From Fictibacillus nanhaiensis (GTDB lineage Bacteria; Bacillota; Bacilli; Bacillales; Fictibacillaceae), in NCBI GenBank assembly GCA_016401345.1, contig JAEACG010000002.1:1-64000 (forward strand): DNA of 64,000 nucleotides. The letters run 5' to 3'. The position numbers and the translations under genes were made by a program. The stretch's first letter is position 1. Every line of letters starts with the position of its first letter. This document shows, piece by piece, positions 15,809 to 23,732 of this stretch. The notes below the pieces were generated by a model. That model ran no database searches, had not been told where the DNA came from, and saw only the letters and a list, made by a program, of their open reading frames with translations.

Positions 15809-16419
15809 TATTTGCCTTCCATTTCACTACGCATATTGTTTGTTTCGCCGTTCATCTCACCGTTTTCATTTTCCCCATAGTTCCACTTTTTACCTTGAGG
15901 CGCTTTTTTCATTTGTTGGATTAACGTGTCCATGATGCCTTCGATCTGTTCCGTATCATTATTTAGTGATTGATATTGTTCGATCTTATCGATCATTCCT
16001 TTTTCGTCAGATACGTAGACGTGATAATATCTCGGAACGACAGAGAATCCAGTCATCTTTACTTGGTCAGCAGCTGCGTTTCGATCCTTGTTTGTTGTTT
16101 TGTAGCCGATGAGTACCTCTTCATCCGTAACTAATGTACCGACATCTTTAATATCCGGTAGTTGAAGGACCATATCAGAGATCATATCAGCAAGCTTTTG
16201 GCGATTTAAGTATGGAACCGCATTTCCTGTTTTTACTTTGTCCCCCGACATATGACGCATATATCCAAAGTCCCCATAGTTCATGTTGTTGCCAATTCGA
16301 TTCTCATCTTTTACATTGGTTTTAGAAAATTTATATTCTTGTCCCATCTTTTTCTGATCACCGCCGCCGCATCCAGCGAGCATCAAGCCGATCAATAAGA
16401 ACATTCCTAATTTTTTCAC
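15808..16419 (-). CDS. yutC: YhcN/YlaJ-family sporulation lipoprotein YutC
   Basis: A 203-residue lipoprotein. The signal peptide ends in LMLAGCGGG; after this comes the YhcN/YlaJ domain (about residues 70-170) with LADMISDMVLQLPDIKDVGTLVTDEEVLIGY, then a Gly/Asn/Glu-rich tail. Members are associated with spores and with the inner spore membrane; the molecular role is not settled. AGGAGGTG precedes the ATG. Convergent with lipA. Confidence 0.85.
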   Translation of the reverse strand: MKKLGMFLLIGLMLAGCGGGDQKKMGQEYKFSKTNVKDENRIGNNMNYGDFGYMRHMSGDKVKTGNAVPYLNRQKLADMISDMVLQLPDIKDVGTLVTDEEVLIGYKTTNKDRNAAADQVKMTGFSVVPRYYHVYVSDEKGMIDKIEQYQSLNNDTEQIEGIMDTLIQQMKKAPQGKKWNYGENENGEMNGETNNMRSEMEGK

Positions 16420-16540
16420 AGGTGTTTCACCTCCTTATTCTATAGAGTGCCTTAAATGGGAAGATCTTTACGAAGAAATTGTTGGCTGAAACGAGTACAA
16501 GCATGGTAAAATAAGTATCAGGAAACGAGGTGAAGCATTT

Positions 16541-16816
16541 TTGATTACAGTTGGTAATTATTCCTATGAAGTGATTGAAGATGTACGAGAAGCCTTTAAC
16601 GAGGAACAATTTAAAGCGCGCTATAGTGAAATATTACATAAATACGATTATATTGTTGGTGATCTCGGTTACGAACAGCTTCGACTTCGTGGATTCTTTG
16701 AAGACAATCATGAAAAGGCTACGTTTGATACGAAGATCAGTACACTGCCGGAGTACATTTACGAATATTGTAATTTCGGTTGTCCGTATTTTGTAGTCAA
16801 AAAAGTAAACCCCTGA
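16541..16816 (+). CDS. yutD: DUF1027 protein YutD
   Basis: A 91-residue cytosolic protein of the YutD/DUF1027 family, function unknown. Characteristic features are the KARYSEILHKYDYIVGDLGYEQLRLRGFF core and the C-terminal cysteine motif YCNFGCPYFVVKK. The TTG start follows GAGGTGAAG by about 6 bases. It is divergent from yutC with roughly 120 bases between them. Confidence 0.88.
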   Translation: MITVGNYSYEVIEDVREAFNEEQFKARYSEILHKYDYIVGDLGYEQLRLRGFFEDNHEKATFDTKISTLPEYIYEYCNFGCPYFVVKKVNP

Positions 16817-16835
16817 GAAAATTCAGGGGTTTTTC
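16807..16835 (+). terminator. Intrinsic terminator of yutD
   Basis: AAACCCCTGA and TCAGGGGTTT with a T tail; the yutD stop codon lies in the stem. Confidence 0.85.
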
Positions 16836-16896
16836 TTTGTCTTAGCGATGATCTTAAATTTGACGTAAAGGCTACTAAAAAGTCACCAAGGTTACT

Positions 16897-17184
16897 TTAC
16901 GAGCCTCGAGAATCTTCATAAGGCTTTTCCGTATGATATTCTGGATCATCGTGTGTGGGATGAGCACCAGGATCTTGTCTTTCCAGACCTTCATGAAGGG
17001 TTTTGTTTTCATAGTTAAAGGCACTATAATAACGCTGTTCTTCTCTCCAAGGAGTCGATTTTCCTAAAGCTCTCTTGATCGGAGAGCCGTACGGACCTTC
17101 AGGTAAATCCTCAGGAAGTACGTAATTACGACCAGTCTCTACATTCGAAAAATCGGTATATTGTTCTTTTTCTTTTTCGAACAA
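16897..17184 (-). CDS. Conserved small cytosolic protein, function unknown
   Basis: About 95 residues, hydrophilic, with TGRNYVLPEDLPEGPYGSPI, WREEQRYYSAFNYEN and DPGAHPTHDDPEYH blocks that I associate with a Bacillus family usually labelled cytosolic protein. The chosen start is TTG 17184, 9 bases after AGAGAGG; an ATG at 17208 lacks a ribosome binding site. The C-terminus is acidic and His/Pro-rich. No function can be inferred from the sequence. Confidence 0.7.
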   Translation of the reverse strand: MFEKEKEQYTDFSNVETGRNYVLPEDLPEGPYGSPIKRALGKSTPWREEQRYYSAFNYENKTLHEGLERQDPGAHPTHDDPEYHTEKPYEDSRGS

Positions 17185-17286
17185 AAAAACCATCCTCTCT
17201 TCGGTCATTTTAGGATAAGAAAAGTATCCTTATCTAAAGTGTCTCCAAGAAAGCATGATTCTTTTTTGGTACATTTTGATTACATC

Positions 17287-17556
17287 TTAAACAACTTCAG
17301 CTAAAAATTCGCGAAGCTCCATTGCGTCCTCTTCAGTTAGATTAAACGCGTGTTCTAAATAGCCCTCTTCTTCTAAATCATCTTGACCGATGATGGCATA
17401 TGTACTGCCTAACATGTTCAGTACTAATGACTTTCCGTAATGTCTCGTTGTTTTCGTGATGGCAAGATCAAAGCGAGTGTTTCGTCCCATGAAGCTTACA
17501 AAGCGCGTTTCTGTTGTTTCTTTATCATCATATAAGAAAAATGTTTCCTCGTTCAT
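17287..17556 (-). CDS. DUF3055 family protein
   Basis: An 89-residue protein of a small Firmicutes family. ETRFVSFMGRNTRFDLAI, a GKSLVLNM strand, a YAIIGQDDLEEEGYLEHAF block and a C-terminal acidic helix are typical. ATG 17556 is preceded by AAGGAGG at a good distance; an upstream ATG falls within the Shine-Dalgarno region. Function unknown. It lies 100 bases from the next minus-strand gene and may be co-transcribed with it. Confidence 0.82.
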   Translation of the reverse strand: MNEETFFLYDDKETTETRFVSFMGRNTRFDLAITKTTRHYGKSLVLNMLGSTYAIIGQDDLEEEGYLEHAFNLTEEDAMELREFLAEVV

Positions 17557-17657
17557 TTGTTCCTCCTTCATACATTAGAAATTTAAATTTTGAGTTCATA
17601 TGATTGCTCTTACTTTATGTTACACTTTACTTGAGAAACTTACAAAAGGTGATGACT

Positions 17658-18098
17658 ATGTATTTTGTTGATCGAAAGAAAATCAATGAACATTTAGTGT
17701 ATATGAATGAGTTAATCCATACGTTCAAGGAAGTAGCAGTCCCAGAAAATAAGTTTGAAACACTTGTGGTGGAAAGAATCGGACATATGTTGATCGAATC
17801 GATGATGGACGTCGGAAATATGATAATTGATGGATTTATCATGCGCGATCCAGGAAGCTTTGAAGATATCCTTGATATCCTGATTGATGAAAAGGTAATC
17901 CCAAATGATGAAGCACTATCACTAAAGGAAGTGGTAAACCTTCGTAAGTCACTTGTTCAAGATTACACTTCGGCTGATAGTAAAATCATATACGATACAA
18001 TCGCTAGAAAAGAGAAAGAACTTTCAGCATTCCCAATACATGTAAAACGGTATCTAGAGGAAGAGTTGGGGCCAGTTTCTGCATTTTTACCTGAATAA
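17658..18098 (+). CDS. yutE: DUF86/HepT-like protein YutE
   Basis: A 146-residue helical protein of the HepT/DUF86 family, whose toxin members carry an R-x4-6-H-x-Y motif and pair with MNT nucleotidyltransferases. Here the corresponding position reads RKSLVQDY, with Gln in place of His, and no MNT gene is adjacent, so a nuclease or toxin role is unlikely. It matches the solitary YutE branch kept in Bacillus next to yutD and yutF. ATG 17658 follows AAAAGGTG. Confidence 0.82.
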   Translation: MYFVDRKKINEHLVYMNELIHTFKEVAVPENKFETLVVERIGHMLIESMMDVGNMIIDGFIMRDPGSFEDILDILIDEKVIPNDEALSLKEVVNLRKSLVQDYTSADSKIIYDTIARKEKELSAFPIHVKRYLEEELGPVSAFLPE

Positions 18099-18186
18099 GG
18101 ATAAGTAGAGTTTTTATACATTTATATTTAAAAATGTACGTTTATCCTTATTTACGATAAAATGGTGACAAAGGATGGTGATGACC

Positions 18187-18837
18187 ATGAAGAATCACAC
18201 CTCAACCCGTGATGAAATCATCTATCTTTTAAAAAGAAATAAGAGGATGACTGTTACGGAAATGGCGAAATCCCTAGGAATAACCGAAATGGCGGTTCGT
18301 CGTCATCTCAACACATTAGAGCGCGACCATGTGATTGAAACGACTCTTGTGCGACAGGCTATGGGAAGACCAATTCATTTTTATCATCTTACAGCAAGCG
18401 GTGACGAACAATTTCCACGTAACTATTCAGGACTTACCGTAGATTTTTTAAAAGATATAGAAGAAGTGAGTGGCACAGAAACAATTGATGAATTGTTTAA
18501 GCGTCGTGAAAATCGTCTTCAGGATAGATACAAAGATCGAATGAACACACTCACAGAGTTTGAGCAAAAAGTAAATGAACTGGCGAACATACAAAATGAA
18601 GCGGGTTATATGGTGGACTGGGAAAGAGGCGAAGATCCAGGAACCTACGTATTAACAGAGTACAATTGCCCGATCGCTAAGGTAGCGAATGAATATCAGC
18701 AAGCCTGCTCTTGTGAACTTTCGCTGTTTAAGCGCATGCTTCAAACAGATGCCGTTGAGCGAAAGACGTGCATGGCAAAAGGCGGAGATTATTGTTGCTA
18801 TGTGATAAAAGAAGAAAAGCAAACATCTGAAGTCTAA
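18187..18837 (+). CDS. DeoR-type HTH regulator with cysteine-rich (Fe-S type) C-terminus
   Basis: A 216-residue transcription regulator. An N-terminal winged helix (residues 5-65, MTVTEMAKSLGITEMAVRRHLNTL) is followed by a coiled linker and a C-terminal domain with six cysteines (NCPIAKV, QQACSCEL, KTCMAKG, YCCYVI), the layout seen in SufR-like regulators that bind a [4Fe-4S] cluster. It could sense iron-sulfur status; target genes are not evident here. Several ATG codons are possible; 18187 is taken because GGTGAT is close upstream. The stop lies inside a terminator hairpin. Confidence 0.8.
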   Translation: MKNHTSTRDEIIYLLKRNKRMTVTEMAKSLGITEMAVRRHLNTLERDHVIETTLVRQAMGRPIHFYHLTASGDEQFPRNYSGLTVDFLKDIEEVSGTETIDELFKRRENRLQDRYKDRMNTLTEFEQKVNELANIQNEAGYMVDWERGEDPGTYVLTEYNCPIAKVANEYQQACSCELSLFKRMLQTDAVERKTCMAKGGDYCCYVIKEEKQTSEV

Positions 18838-18861
18838 ATCGCTTCAGGTGTGTTTTTTTTT
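18826..18861 (+). terminator. Intrinsic terminator overlapping the regulator stop codon
   Basis: ACATCTGAAG pairs with CTTCAGGTGT around the TAA, followed by a run of T. Confidence 0.85.
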
Positions 18862-18903
18862 GAAGTGGGTAAAATGAGAAGGTACATAAAAGGAGAGAGC
18901 ATA

Positions 18904-19671
18904 ATGAAGGCATATAAAGGATTCTTGATCGACTTGGATGGAACGATGTATCGAGGGACAGAACGAATTATTGAGGCCGTTGATTTTGTGAAAAAATTAA
19001 ACGAACAAAACATTCCTTACTTGTTTGTAACAAACAATTCTTCTAAAACAAAAAAACAAGTGGCAGATGTGCTTGCAGGATTCGATATCCCAGCCTCATC
19101 AGAGCATGTGTATACGACGAGCATGGCAACTGCCAATTATATTGCAGAACAAAAGAAAAATGCGACTGTCTATTGTATCGGTGAAGATGGAATAAGAGAA
19201 GCGCTTCAAGAGCAAGGACTGCAACTTGTTGAAGAGAACCCTGACTATGTTGTGGTCGGAATCGATCGCTCGATCACATACGAAAAATTAGCAAAAGCAT
19301 GCCTAGCAGTCCGTAACGGAGCAACTTTTATCTCTACAAATGGCGATATTGCACTTCCAACAGAAAGAGGACTTCTGCCAGGAAACGGCTCACTAACTTC
19401 TGTCATTACGGTTTCTACGCAAACAGAACCGACATTTATCGGTAAGCCTGAGTCCATCATCATGGAGATGGCGTTAGAAACGCTGGGAACGAAAAAAGAA
19501 GAAACACTCATGATCGGGGACAACTATCAAACAGATATTTTAGCTGGTATTCGTGCCGGAATAGATACTCTGCTTGTGCACACAGGAGTCACAACTAAGA
19601 AACACCTTGAAGAAATTGAAGTGCATCCAACGTATACCGTTAACGGATTGGATGAGTGGGAGATTAAATAA
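18904..19671 (+). CDS. yutF: HAD-IIA (NagD-like) phosphatase YutF
   Basis: A 255-residue haloacid-dehalogenase phosphatase of the TIGR01457 type. HAD motif I is DLDGTMYRG (nucleophile Asp and second Asp), motif II VTNNSS, motif III in IGKPES and motif IV GDNYQTDILAG. Substrates are probably small sugar or nucleotide phosphates; not determined from sequence. AAAGGAGAG lies before ATG 18904. Placed between yutE and yutG as in B. subtilis. Confidence 0.92.
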   Translation: MKAYKGFLIDLDGTMYRGTERIIEAVDFVKKLNEQNIPYLFVTNNSSKTKKQVADVLAGFDIPASSEHVYTTSMATANYIAEQKKNATVYCIGEDGIREALQEQGLQLVEENPDYVVVGIDRSITYEKLAKACLAVRNGATFISTNGDIALPTERGLLPGNGSLTSVITVSTQTEPTFIGKPESIIMEMALETLGTKKEETLMIGDNYQTDILAGIRAGIDTLLVHTGVTTKKHLEEIEVHPTYTVNGLDEWEIK

Positions 19672-19722
19672 ACCTCTACCCAAAAAGATAATTACTTTTG
19701 TTTTATTCGTCTCATCATCAAC

Positions 19723-19793
19723 AAGTTGGTTGAAGTGCAAGGTGCGAGACTCCTGCCCCGCGGAAAGCGAGCATCCTGGAACGGAAATCAACT
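19723..19793 (-). repeat. Dispersed palindromic repeat, deletion derivative
   Basis: Reads from AAGTTGGTTG and GGTGCGAGACTCCTG directly to CCCGCGGAAAGCGAGC and GGAACGGAAATCAACT. These are the two ends of the element seen complete at 33112 and 59690, in the opposite orientation, with the middle missing. Confidence 0.75.
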
Positions 19794-19830
19794 CCTTACA
19801 AGAACTACAAACCTTAGAACAGACAACATT

Positions 19831-19880
19831 AAAAAGGCTTAAGTCTAAGAGGATCCTCTTGTTCTTAAGCCTTATTTTTA
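19831..19880. terminator. Bidirectional terminator yutF/yutG
   Basis: AAGGCTTAAG and CTTAAGCCTT form the stem around a secondary hairpin (AAGAGGATCCTCTT), with an A run on one side and T-rich sequence on the other. Confidence 0.8.
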
Positions 19881-20375
19881 TTCTTCATTTGCTGCACGAT
19901 GTGCCAATCTGCTCGATGCTGCAGCTGCAATAGCACCGACTATGTCATCTAAGAAGGTGTGAACCATACCTGTAGACTTATCATTAAGCTTTTCTAGAAT
20001 ACCCGGTTTTTGTTTATCAATGAATCCATAGTTGGTAAAGCCGATCGAGCCATATATATTTACGATTGAGAGTGCGATCACTTCATCGATCCCATAAAGA
20101 CTTTCGTCGCGAGCCAATATTTCCTGAAGCGGCTGCTCAAGTTTTTTCTGTTCCGCTAATACATCAAGCGCTATGCCTGTAAGAATGGCATTCTGAACTT
20201 CACGTTTTGCGATGACTCTCTCAACGTTTTCTCTACATACATCCATTTTAAGATCAGGATGGTAGGGGACTTGGAGAAAATAAACAAGTTCAGCAATATC
20301 GTTTACCGTAACGCCCCGTTCGTTCAGCTGTTTGCGAGCAGTTTCTTCGACTTTTTCCACTTTTTTGTTTGGCAT
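19878..20375 (-). CDS. yutG: PgpA-family protein YutG
   Basis: A 165-residue protein of the phosphatidylglycerophosphatase A family. Conserved motifs include VTVNDIAELVYFLQ near the N-terminus, LYGIDEVIALSIVNIYGSIGFTNYG in the middle and the Asp-rich VHTFLDDIVGAIAAA at the C-terminus. The bacillar branch is shorter and less hydrophobic than E. coli PgpA, so phosphatase activity on phosphatidylglycerol phosphate is possible but not certain. A GGAGT sequence precedes the ATG. Confidence 0.82.
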   Translation of the reverse strand: MPNKKVEKVEETARKQLNERGVTVNDIAELVYFLQVPYHPDLKMDVCRENVERVIAKREVQNAILTGIALDVLAEQKKLEQPLQEILARDESLYGIDEVIALSIVNIYGSIGFTNYGFIDKQKPGILEKLNDKSTGMVHTFLDDIVGAIAAAASSRLAHRAANEE

Positions 20376-20486
20376 CCTTGTACTCCTTTTCTCTGTTAGT
20401 CTCCTTAGCTTTGTATAGTATATGTTTTCATAGTAAAGTTATGAATTTATAAAAAGTACTAACCACTTCGCCTATATGGGCATACA

Positions 20487-21581
20487 ATGTTGTATCCAAT
20501 CATGCGGTGGTGTGAAAAGATCGACCGCTGGAAAGCTGAAGGGGTGGGGGGATCGGCTTTGTTTGAAAGAGATATATTTCATCATTATCAACTAGTTTGT
20601 GAAGACAGAAGATCTGAATCAGGTTATCGGACCTTCTATTGCAAAGGAAATCAATACATCGTGATACCGCAGCAGCAAATGTCTTATGAGAAACTGCAAG
20701 AAATGATGTATATCAGTGATTATTTACAGCAGCGTGGAGAAGAGAACATTCCTGTTCTGCAGCCTACGATCACCAATATGCCTAGCGCTTATGTAGATGG
20801 TGAGTCTGTTATCATTTTTAAAGTTGAGCCTAAAAAAGGGGAAAATCGTAATATTGAAATGGGGTCCGAACTAGCAGAATTTCATAAGCGAGGAAAAGGG
20901 CTTGAACAGTATTATCCCGTTGAACAAATCGCATACGGACAATGGCCGTTATTATGGATCAATCGTGTGGATGAAATGCATAACCGATATGCAGAAATAT
21001 CAGCCAGAAAGCAAAAGAACGATTTTGATCAATTATTTTTGACTACATTTCCTTATTATGAGGGAATGGCAGAAAATGCAATTCAATATATTACGGATTA
21101 CCAACTAGAGAGAGGACCTAAAGGAATAGGTTCTGCTGCAATTTGTTACGATCGATTCAGTGAGCGGTCATGGATTCGGACGTCTAACAGTTTTGTGAAA
21201 CTGCCTGTGGGCTGGGTGATCGATAGTCCGATGAGAGACCTTGCAGAATGCATCAGGGAAAAGATCTATCAGCCAGAATTCAGAAGTCACGAAGTATTGC
21301 AGTTGATCGACGAATATGAAAAAGTAAAGCCATTATCTAAGGGGGCTTGGAGACTTCTATACGGCAGACTCCTCTTTCCTTCACAGTACTTTGATACGGT
21401 TGATGAACATTATAATAATGAGAGAGATATTGGAAAAGAACTGTATGTTCGCCGCTTTACTGACTTAATCTCGTATGAAAAGCAAAATGAATACTTCTTA
21501 AAAAGCTTTTACAGATCGATCGGTCTTCCGGTTCAAGAGTTAAATATTCCAATGGTCGATTGGCTCGTTCCCATGATCTAA
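20487..21581 (+). CDS. yutH: Spore coat-associated kinase-fold protein YutH (CotS-like)
   Basis: A 364-residue protein of the CotS/YutH group with an aminoglycoside-phosphotransferase-like fold, found in the spore coat in B. subtilis. YRTFYCKGNQYIVIPQQ replaces the usual kinase N-lobe strands, and WVIDSPMRDLAECIREKI sits where a kinase has its metal-binding loop. The catalytic HxD-type motif is not convincing, so it may be a degenerate kinase with a structural role. The start is weakly supported: no good ribosome binding site precedes ATG 20487, and an in-frame stop lies at 20460. Confidence 0.82.
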   Translation: MLYPIMRWCEKIDRWKAEGVGGSALFERDIFHHYQLVCEDRRSESGYRTFYCKGNQYIVIPQQQMSYEKLQEMMYISDYLQQRGEENIPVLQPTITNMPSAYVDGESVIIFKVEPKKGENRNIEMGSELAEFHKRGKGLEQYYPVEQIAYGQWPLLWINRVDEMHNRYAEISARKQKNDFDQLFLTTFPYYEGMAENAIQYITDYQLERGPKGIGSAAICYDRFSERSWIRTSNSFVKLPVGWVIDSPMRDLAECIREKIYQPEFRSHEVLQLIDEYEKVKPLSKGAWRLLYGRLLFPSQYFDTVDEHYNNERDIGKELYVRRFTDLISYEKQNEYFLKSFYRSIGLPVQELNIPMVDWLVPMI

Positions 21582-21583
21582 TG

Positions 21584-21631
21584 AAAGAGGTAGCTCAAAA
21601 AGTAAGATTTTTGAGTTATACCTCTTTTTTT
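21584..21631 (+). terminator. Intrinsic terminator of yutH
   Basis: AAAGAGGTAGCTCAAAAA and TTTTTGAGTTATACCTCTTTTTTT form a long, nearly perfect stem. Confidence 0.88.
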
Positions 21632-21701
21632 GATTACTTGTTGGTCTTTATCATATTTTCTAAGATAATGTTGCTGTTGTAAGTTATTTTCCCTTCCTCT
21701 G

Positions 21702-21730
21702 CAAGTTGATTGTAGCGGCGGAAATCAACT
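21702..21730. repeat. Minimal remnant of the dispersed palindromic repeat
   Basis: GCAAGTTGATTG and GGAAATCAACT, the outer ends of the family, are brought together with only 6 bases between them. The rest of 21632-21783 shows no gene. Confidence 0.55.
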
Positions 21731-21783
21731 ACTTTCAAAGTCTACAATTAACTAAAACAATCATGCATAAGTACCATTTCTTT

Positions 21784-21809
21784 ATTTTCTCACTTTCCCA
21801 TGAGAAAAT
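21784..21809. promoter_or_regulatory. Inverted repeat upstream of the dehydrogenase operon
   Basis: ATTTTCTCA-CTTTCCCA-TGAGAAAAT, a perfect 9 bp inverted repeat ending 22 bases before the start codon. It could be an operator or a leader hairpin; there is no T tail. Confidence 0.5.
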
Positions 21810-21831
21810 AGCAAGCAGGGAGTGAAAGCGT

Positions 21832-22797
21832 ATGCAAAAACCTTATGTTTTTATTACACGAAAATTACCGAAAGAAACGGTTAGTCAACTAGAGCAAATT
21901 GCAGAGATCAATATGTGGCCACATGAAGAAAAGGCAGTTCCACGCGAAGTACTTTTAACCGAAATCAAAAAAGCTGATGGACTGCTCACGATGCTATCAG
22001 ACAAAATCGATAGCGAATTACTTGATGAAGCATATTCAGTAAAAGTAATTGCCAATCTAGCAGTTGGCTATGACAACATCGATGTCGCAGCGGCTAAACA
22101 AAAGGGAATAACGGTTTGTAACACACCAGATGTATTAACAGATTCTACGGCGGATTTAGCATTTTCTCTAATCCTTGCAACAGCGCGCAGAATCGTTGAA
22201 TCAGCAAATTATGTGAAAGAAGGAAAGTGGAATAGCTGGGGACCTCTATTGCTTGCTGGAGCAGATGTTCATCATAAAACAATCGGTATTGTTGGAATGG
22301 GAAGAATCGGTGAAGCCGTAGCGAGACGAGCAAAAGGCTTTGATATGAAAATTTTATATCATAATCGAAATCGTAAGCCCGATGCAGAAATCTCACTCGG
22401 TGCTGAATACAGAGAATTTCATGAGCTCTTAAAGCAATCAGATTTTGTTGTCTCTCTTGCACCATTAACATCTGAGACAAAAGGAATGTTTAATGAAGAA
22501 GCGTTTCAGAGTATGAAGAATAGCTCGATCTTCATTAATGCAGGCAGAGGTGCGACGGTTGATGAATCTGCGCTTATTGAAGCATTACGTAACCAGGAAA
22601 TCGCGGGTGCAGGGCTTGATGTATTTCAGCAAGAGCCGATTGAAGTCGATCATCCTCTTCTGTCGATGAAACAAGTGGTAGCCCTACCTCACATCGGAAG
22701 TGCAAGTGTGGAAACAAGAATGAAGATGGCTGAACTTGCATGCAGAAACATAACCAATATATTGGATGAAAAAGGCGCAGAAACGCCTGTTACATAA
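21832..22797 (+). CDS. D-2-hydroxyacid dehydrogenase (glyoxylate/hydroxypyruvate reductase type)
   Basis: A 321-residue NAD(P)-dependent dehydrogenase that reduces 2-keto acids such as glyoxylate or hydroxypyruvate. NAD-binding GMGRIGEAVARR (about residues 157-168), the catalytic Arg in NAGRGATVDE, Glu in QQEP and His in LPHIGSAS are all present. It resembles B. subtilis-type GyaR/YoaD proteins. GGGAGTG lies before the ATG. An SDR-family gene follows after 11 bases, so the two form an operon. Confidence 0.9.
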   Translation: MQKPYVFITRKLPKETVSQLEQIAEINMWPHEEKAVPREVLLTEIKKADGLLTMLSDKIDSELLDEAYSVKVIANLAVGYDNIDVAAAKQKGITVCNTPDVLTDSTADLAFSLILATARRIVESANYVKEGKWNSWGPLLLAGADVHHKTIGIVGMGRIGEAVARRAKGFDMKILYHNRNRKPDAEISLGAEYREFHELLKQSDFVVSLAPLTSETKGMFNEEAFQSMKNSSIFINAGRGATVDESALIEALRNQEIAGAGLDVFQQEPIEVDHPLLSMKQVVALPHIGSASVETRMKMAELACRNITNILDEKGAETPVT

Positions 22798-22808
22798 GGA
22801 GGTACAAG

Positions 22809-23585
22809 ATGTATCGTTCTTTAGAAGGTAAAACAGCCATTGTTACGGGAGCAAGCCGTTTAAACGGAATTGGCGCAGCCGTTTGTGTTGAGCTTGCAAA
22901 AAGGGGAGCTAATATTTTCTTTACGACTTGGGGTACATATGACACAACCATGCACACAGGTGACCATACAAAGGACCCAGAACAGCTTGTGGAGAAACTA
23001 AAAAATTTCGGAGTGAAATCTTTGTATGAAGAAATTGACCTTAGTGCTGCAGAAGACATTCCGAAACTTCTAGAAAAAGTTGAAAGTGAATTAGGAGTAG
23101 CAAGCATACTTGTGAATAACGCCTGTATGTCACAAAATCACAGCTGGGAAGATACAACAAGTGAGATTTTAGATGCTCATTATGCAATCAACATTCGTGC
23201 AACAACTCTTTTAAGTATAGAGTTTGCCAAGCGTTTTACAGGGGACAGAGGAAGTATCGTTCATCTAACATCCGGCCAGTCGAAAGGTCCGATGCTTGGA
23301 GAATTGGCTTATGCTGCTACAAAAGGAGCCGTAGACGCGTTAACGATATCTTTAGCTGCTGAAATCGGACATAAAGGAATTACTGTTAATGCAGTGAACC
23401 CTGGTCCAACAGATACGGGCTGGATCAACCCGGATTTAGAAAAAATTCTTCTGCCTAAGTTTCCTGGAGGAAGGATCGGAAAACCAGGAGATGCGGCAAG
23501 GTTAGTCGCATTTTTAACAACACCAGAAGCAGAGTGGATAACCGGACAGATCATCCATTCAGAAGGTGGATTCTTAAGACAATAG
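22809..23585 (+). CDS. Short-chain dehydrogenase/reductase (SDR family)
   Basis: A 258-residue SDR oxidoreductase. The cofactor loop TGASRLNGIGAA is a longer variant of the usual TGxxxGIG, the catalytic triad is Ser in LTSGQS, Tyr and Lys in YAATKGA, and NPGPTDTGW follows. The variable C-terminal region does not define the substrate. It is translationally close to the upstream hydroxyacid dehydrogenase, with AAGGAGG upstream of the ATG. Confidence 0.88.
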   Translation: MYRSLEGKTAIVTGASRLNGIGAAVCVELAKRGANIFFTTWGTYDTTMHTGDHTKDPEQLVEKLKNFGVKSLYEEIDLSAAEDIPKLLEKVESELGVASILVNNACMSQNHSWEDTTSEILDAHYAINIRATTLLSIEFAKRFTGDRGSIVHLTSGQSKGPMLGELAYAATKGAVDALTISLAAEIGHKGITVNAVNPGPTDTGWINPDLEKILLPKFPGGRIGKPGDAARLVAFLTTPEAEWITGQIIHSEGGFLRQ

Positions 23586-23597
23586 AAACATTTTTGA

Positions 23598-23646
23598 GAC
23601 TGGCTTTAGTGGTATCTAAGTGTACCCAAAAAGTCAGTTTTTTTAT
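23598..23646 (+). terminator. Intrinsic terminator
   Basis: AGACTGGCTTT pairs with AAAGTCAGTTT (two or three G-U pairs) and is followed by a T run. Confidence 0.75.
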
Positions 23647-23674
23647 TAAAATTAAATTATTTATAAATATACTA

Positions 23675-23703
23675 TTGAATTAATTTTTATACAGTCCTAT
23701 AAT
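23675..23703 (+). promoter_or_regulatory. argC promoter, with possible ARG-box overlap
   Basis: TTGAAT at 23675-23680 and TATAAT at 23698-23703 with a 17-base spacer. The spacer and -35 region (TTGAATTAATTTTTATAC) resemble an AhrC/ArgR ARG box on the opposite strand, so arginine repression by occlusion is likely. Confidence 0.65.
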
Positions 23704-23732
23704 GAACCATAACTTATTTAAGGAGTGATGGA

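Noticed and set aside
17658-18098. Toxin-antitoxin pair with yutE as HepT toxin
   Set aside because: The catalytic His is replaced by Gln and no nucleotidyltransferase partner is adjacent.
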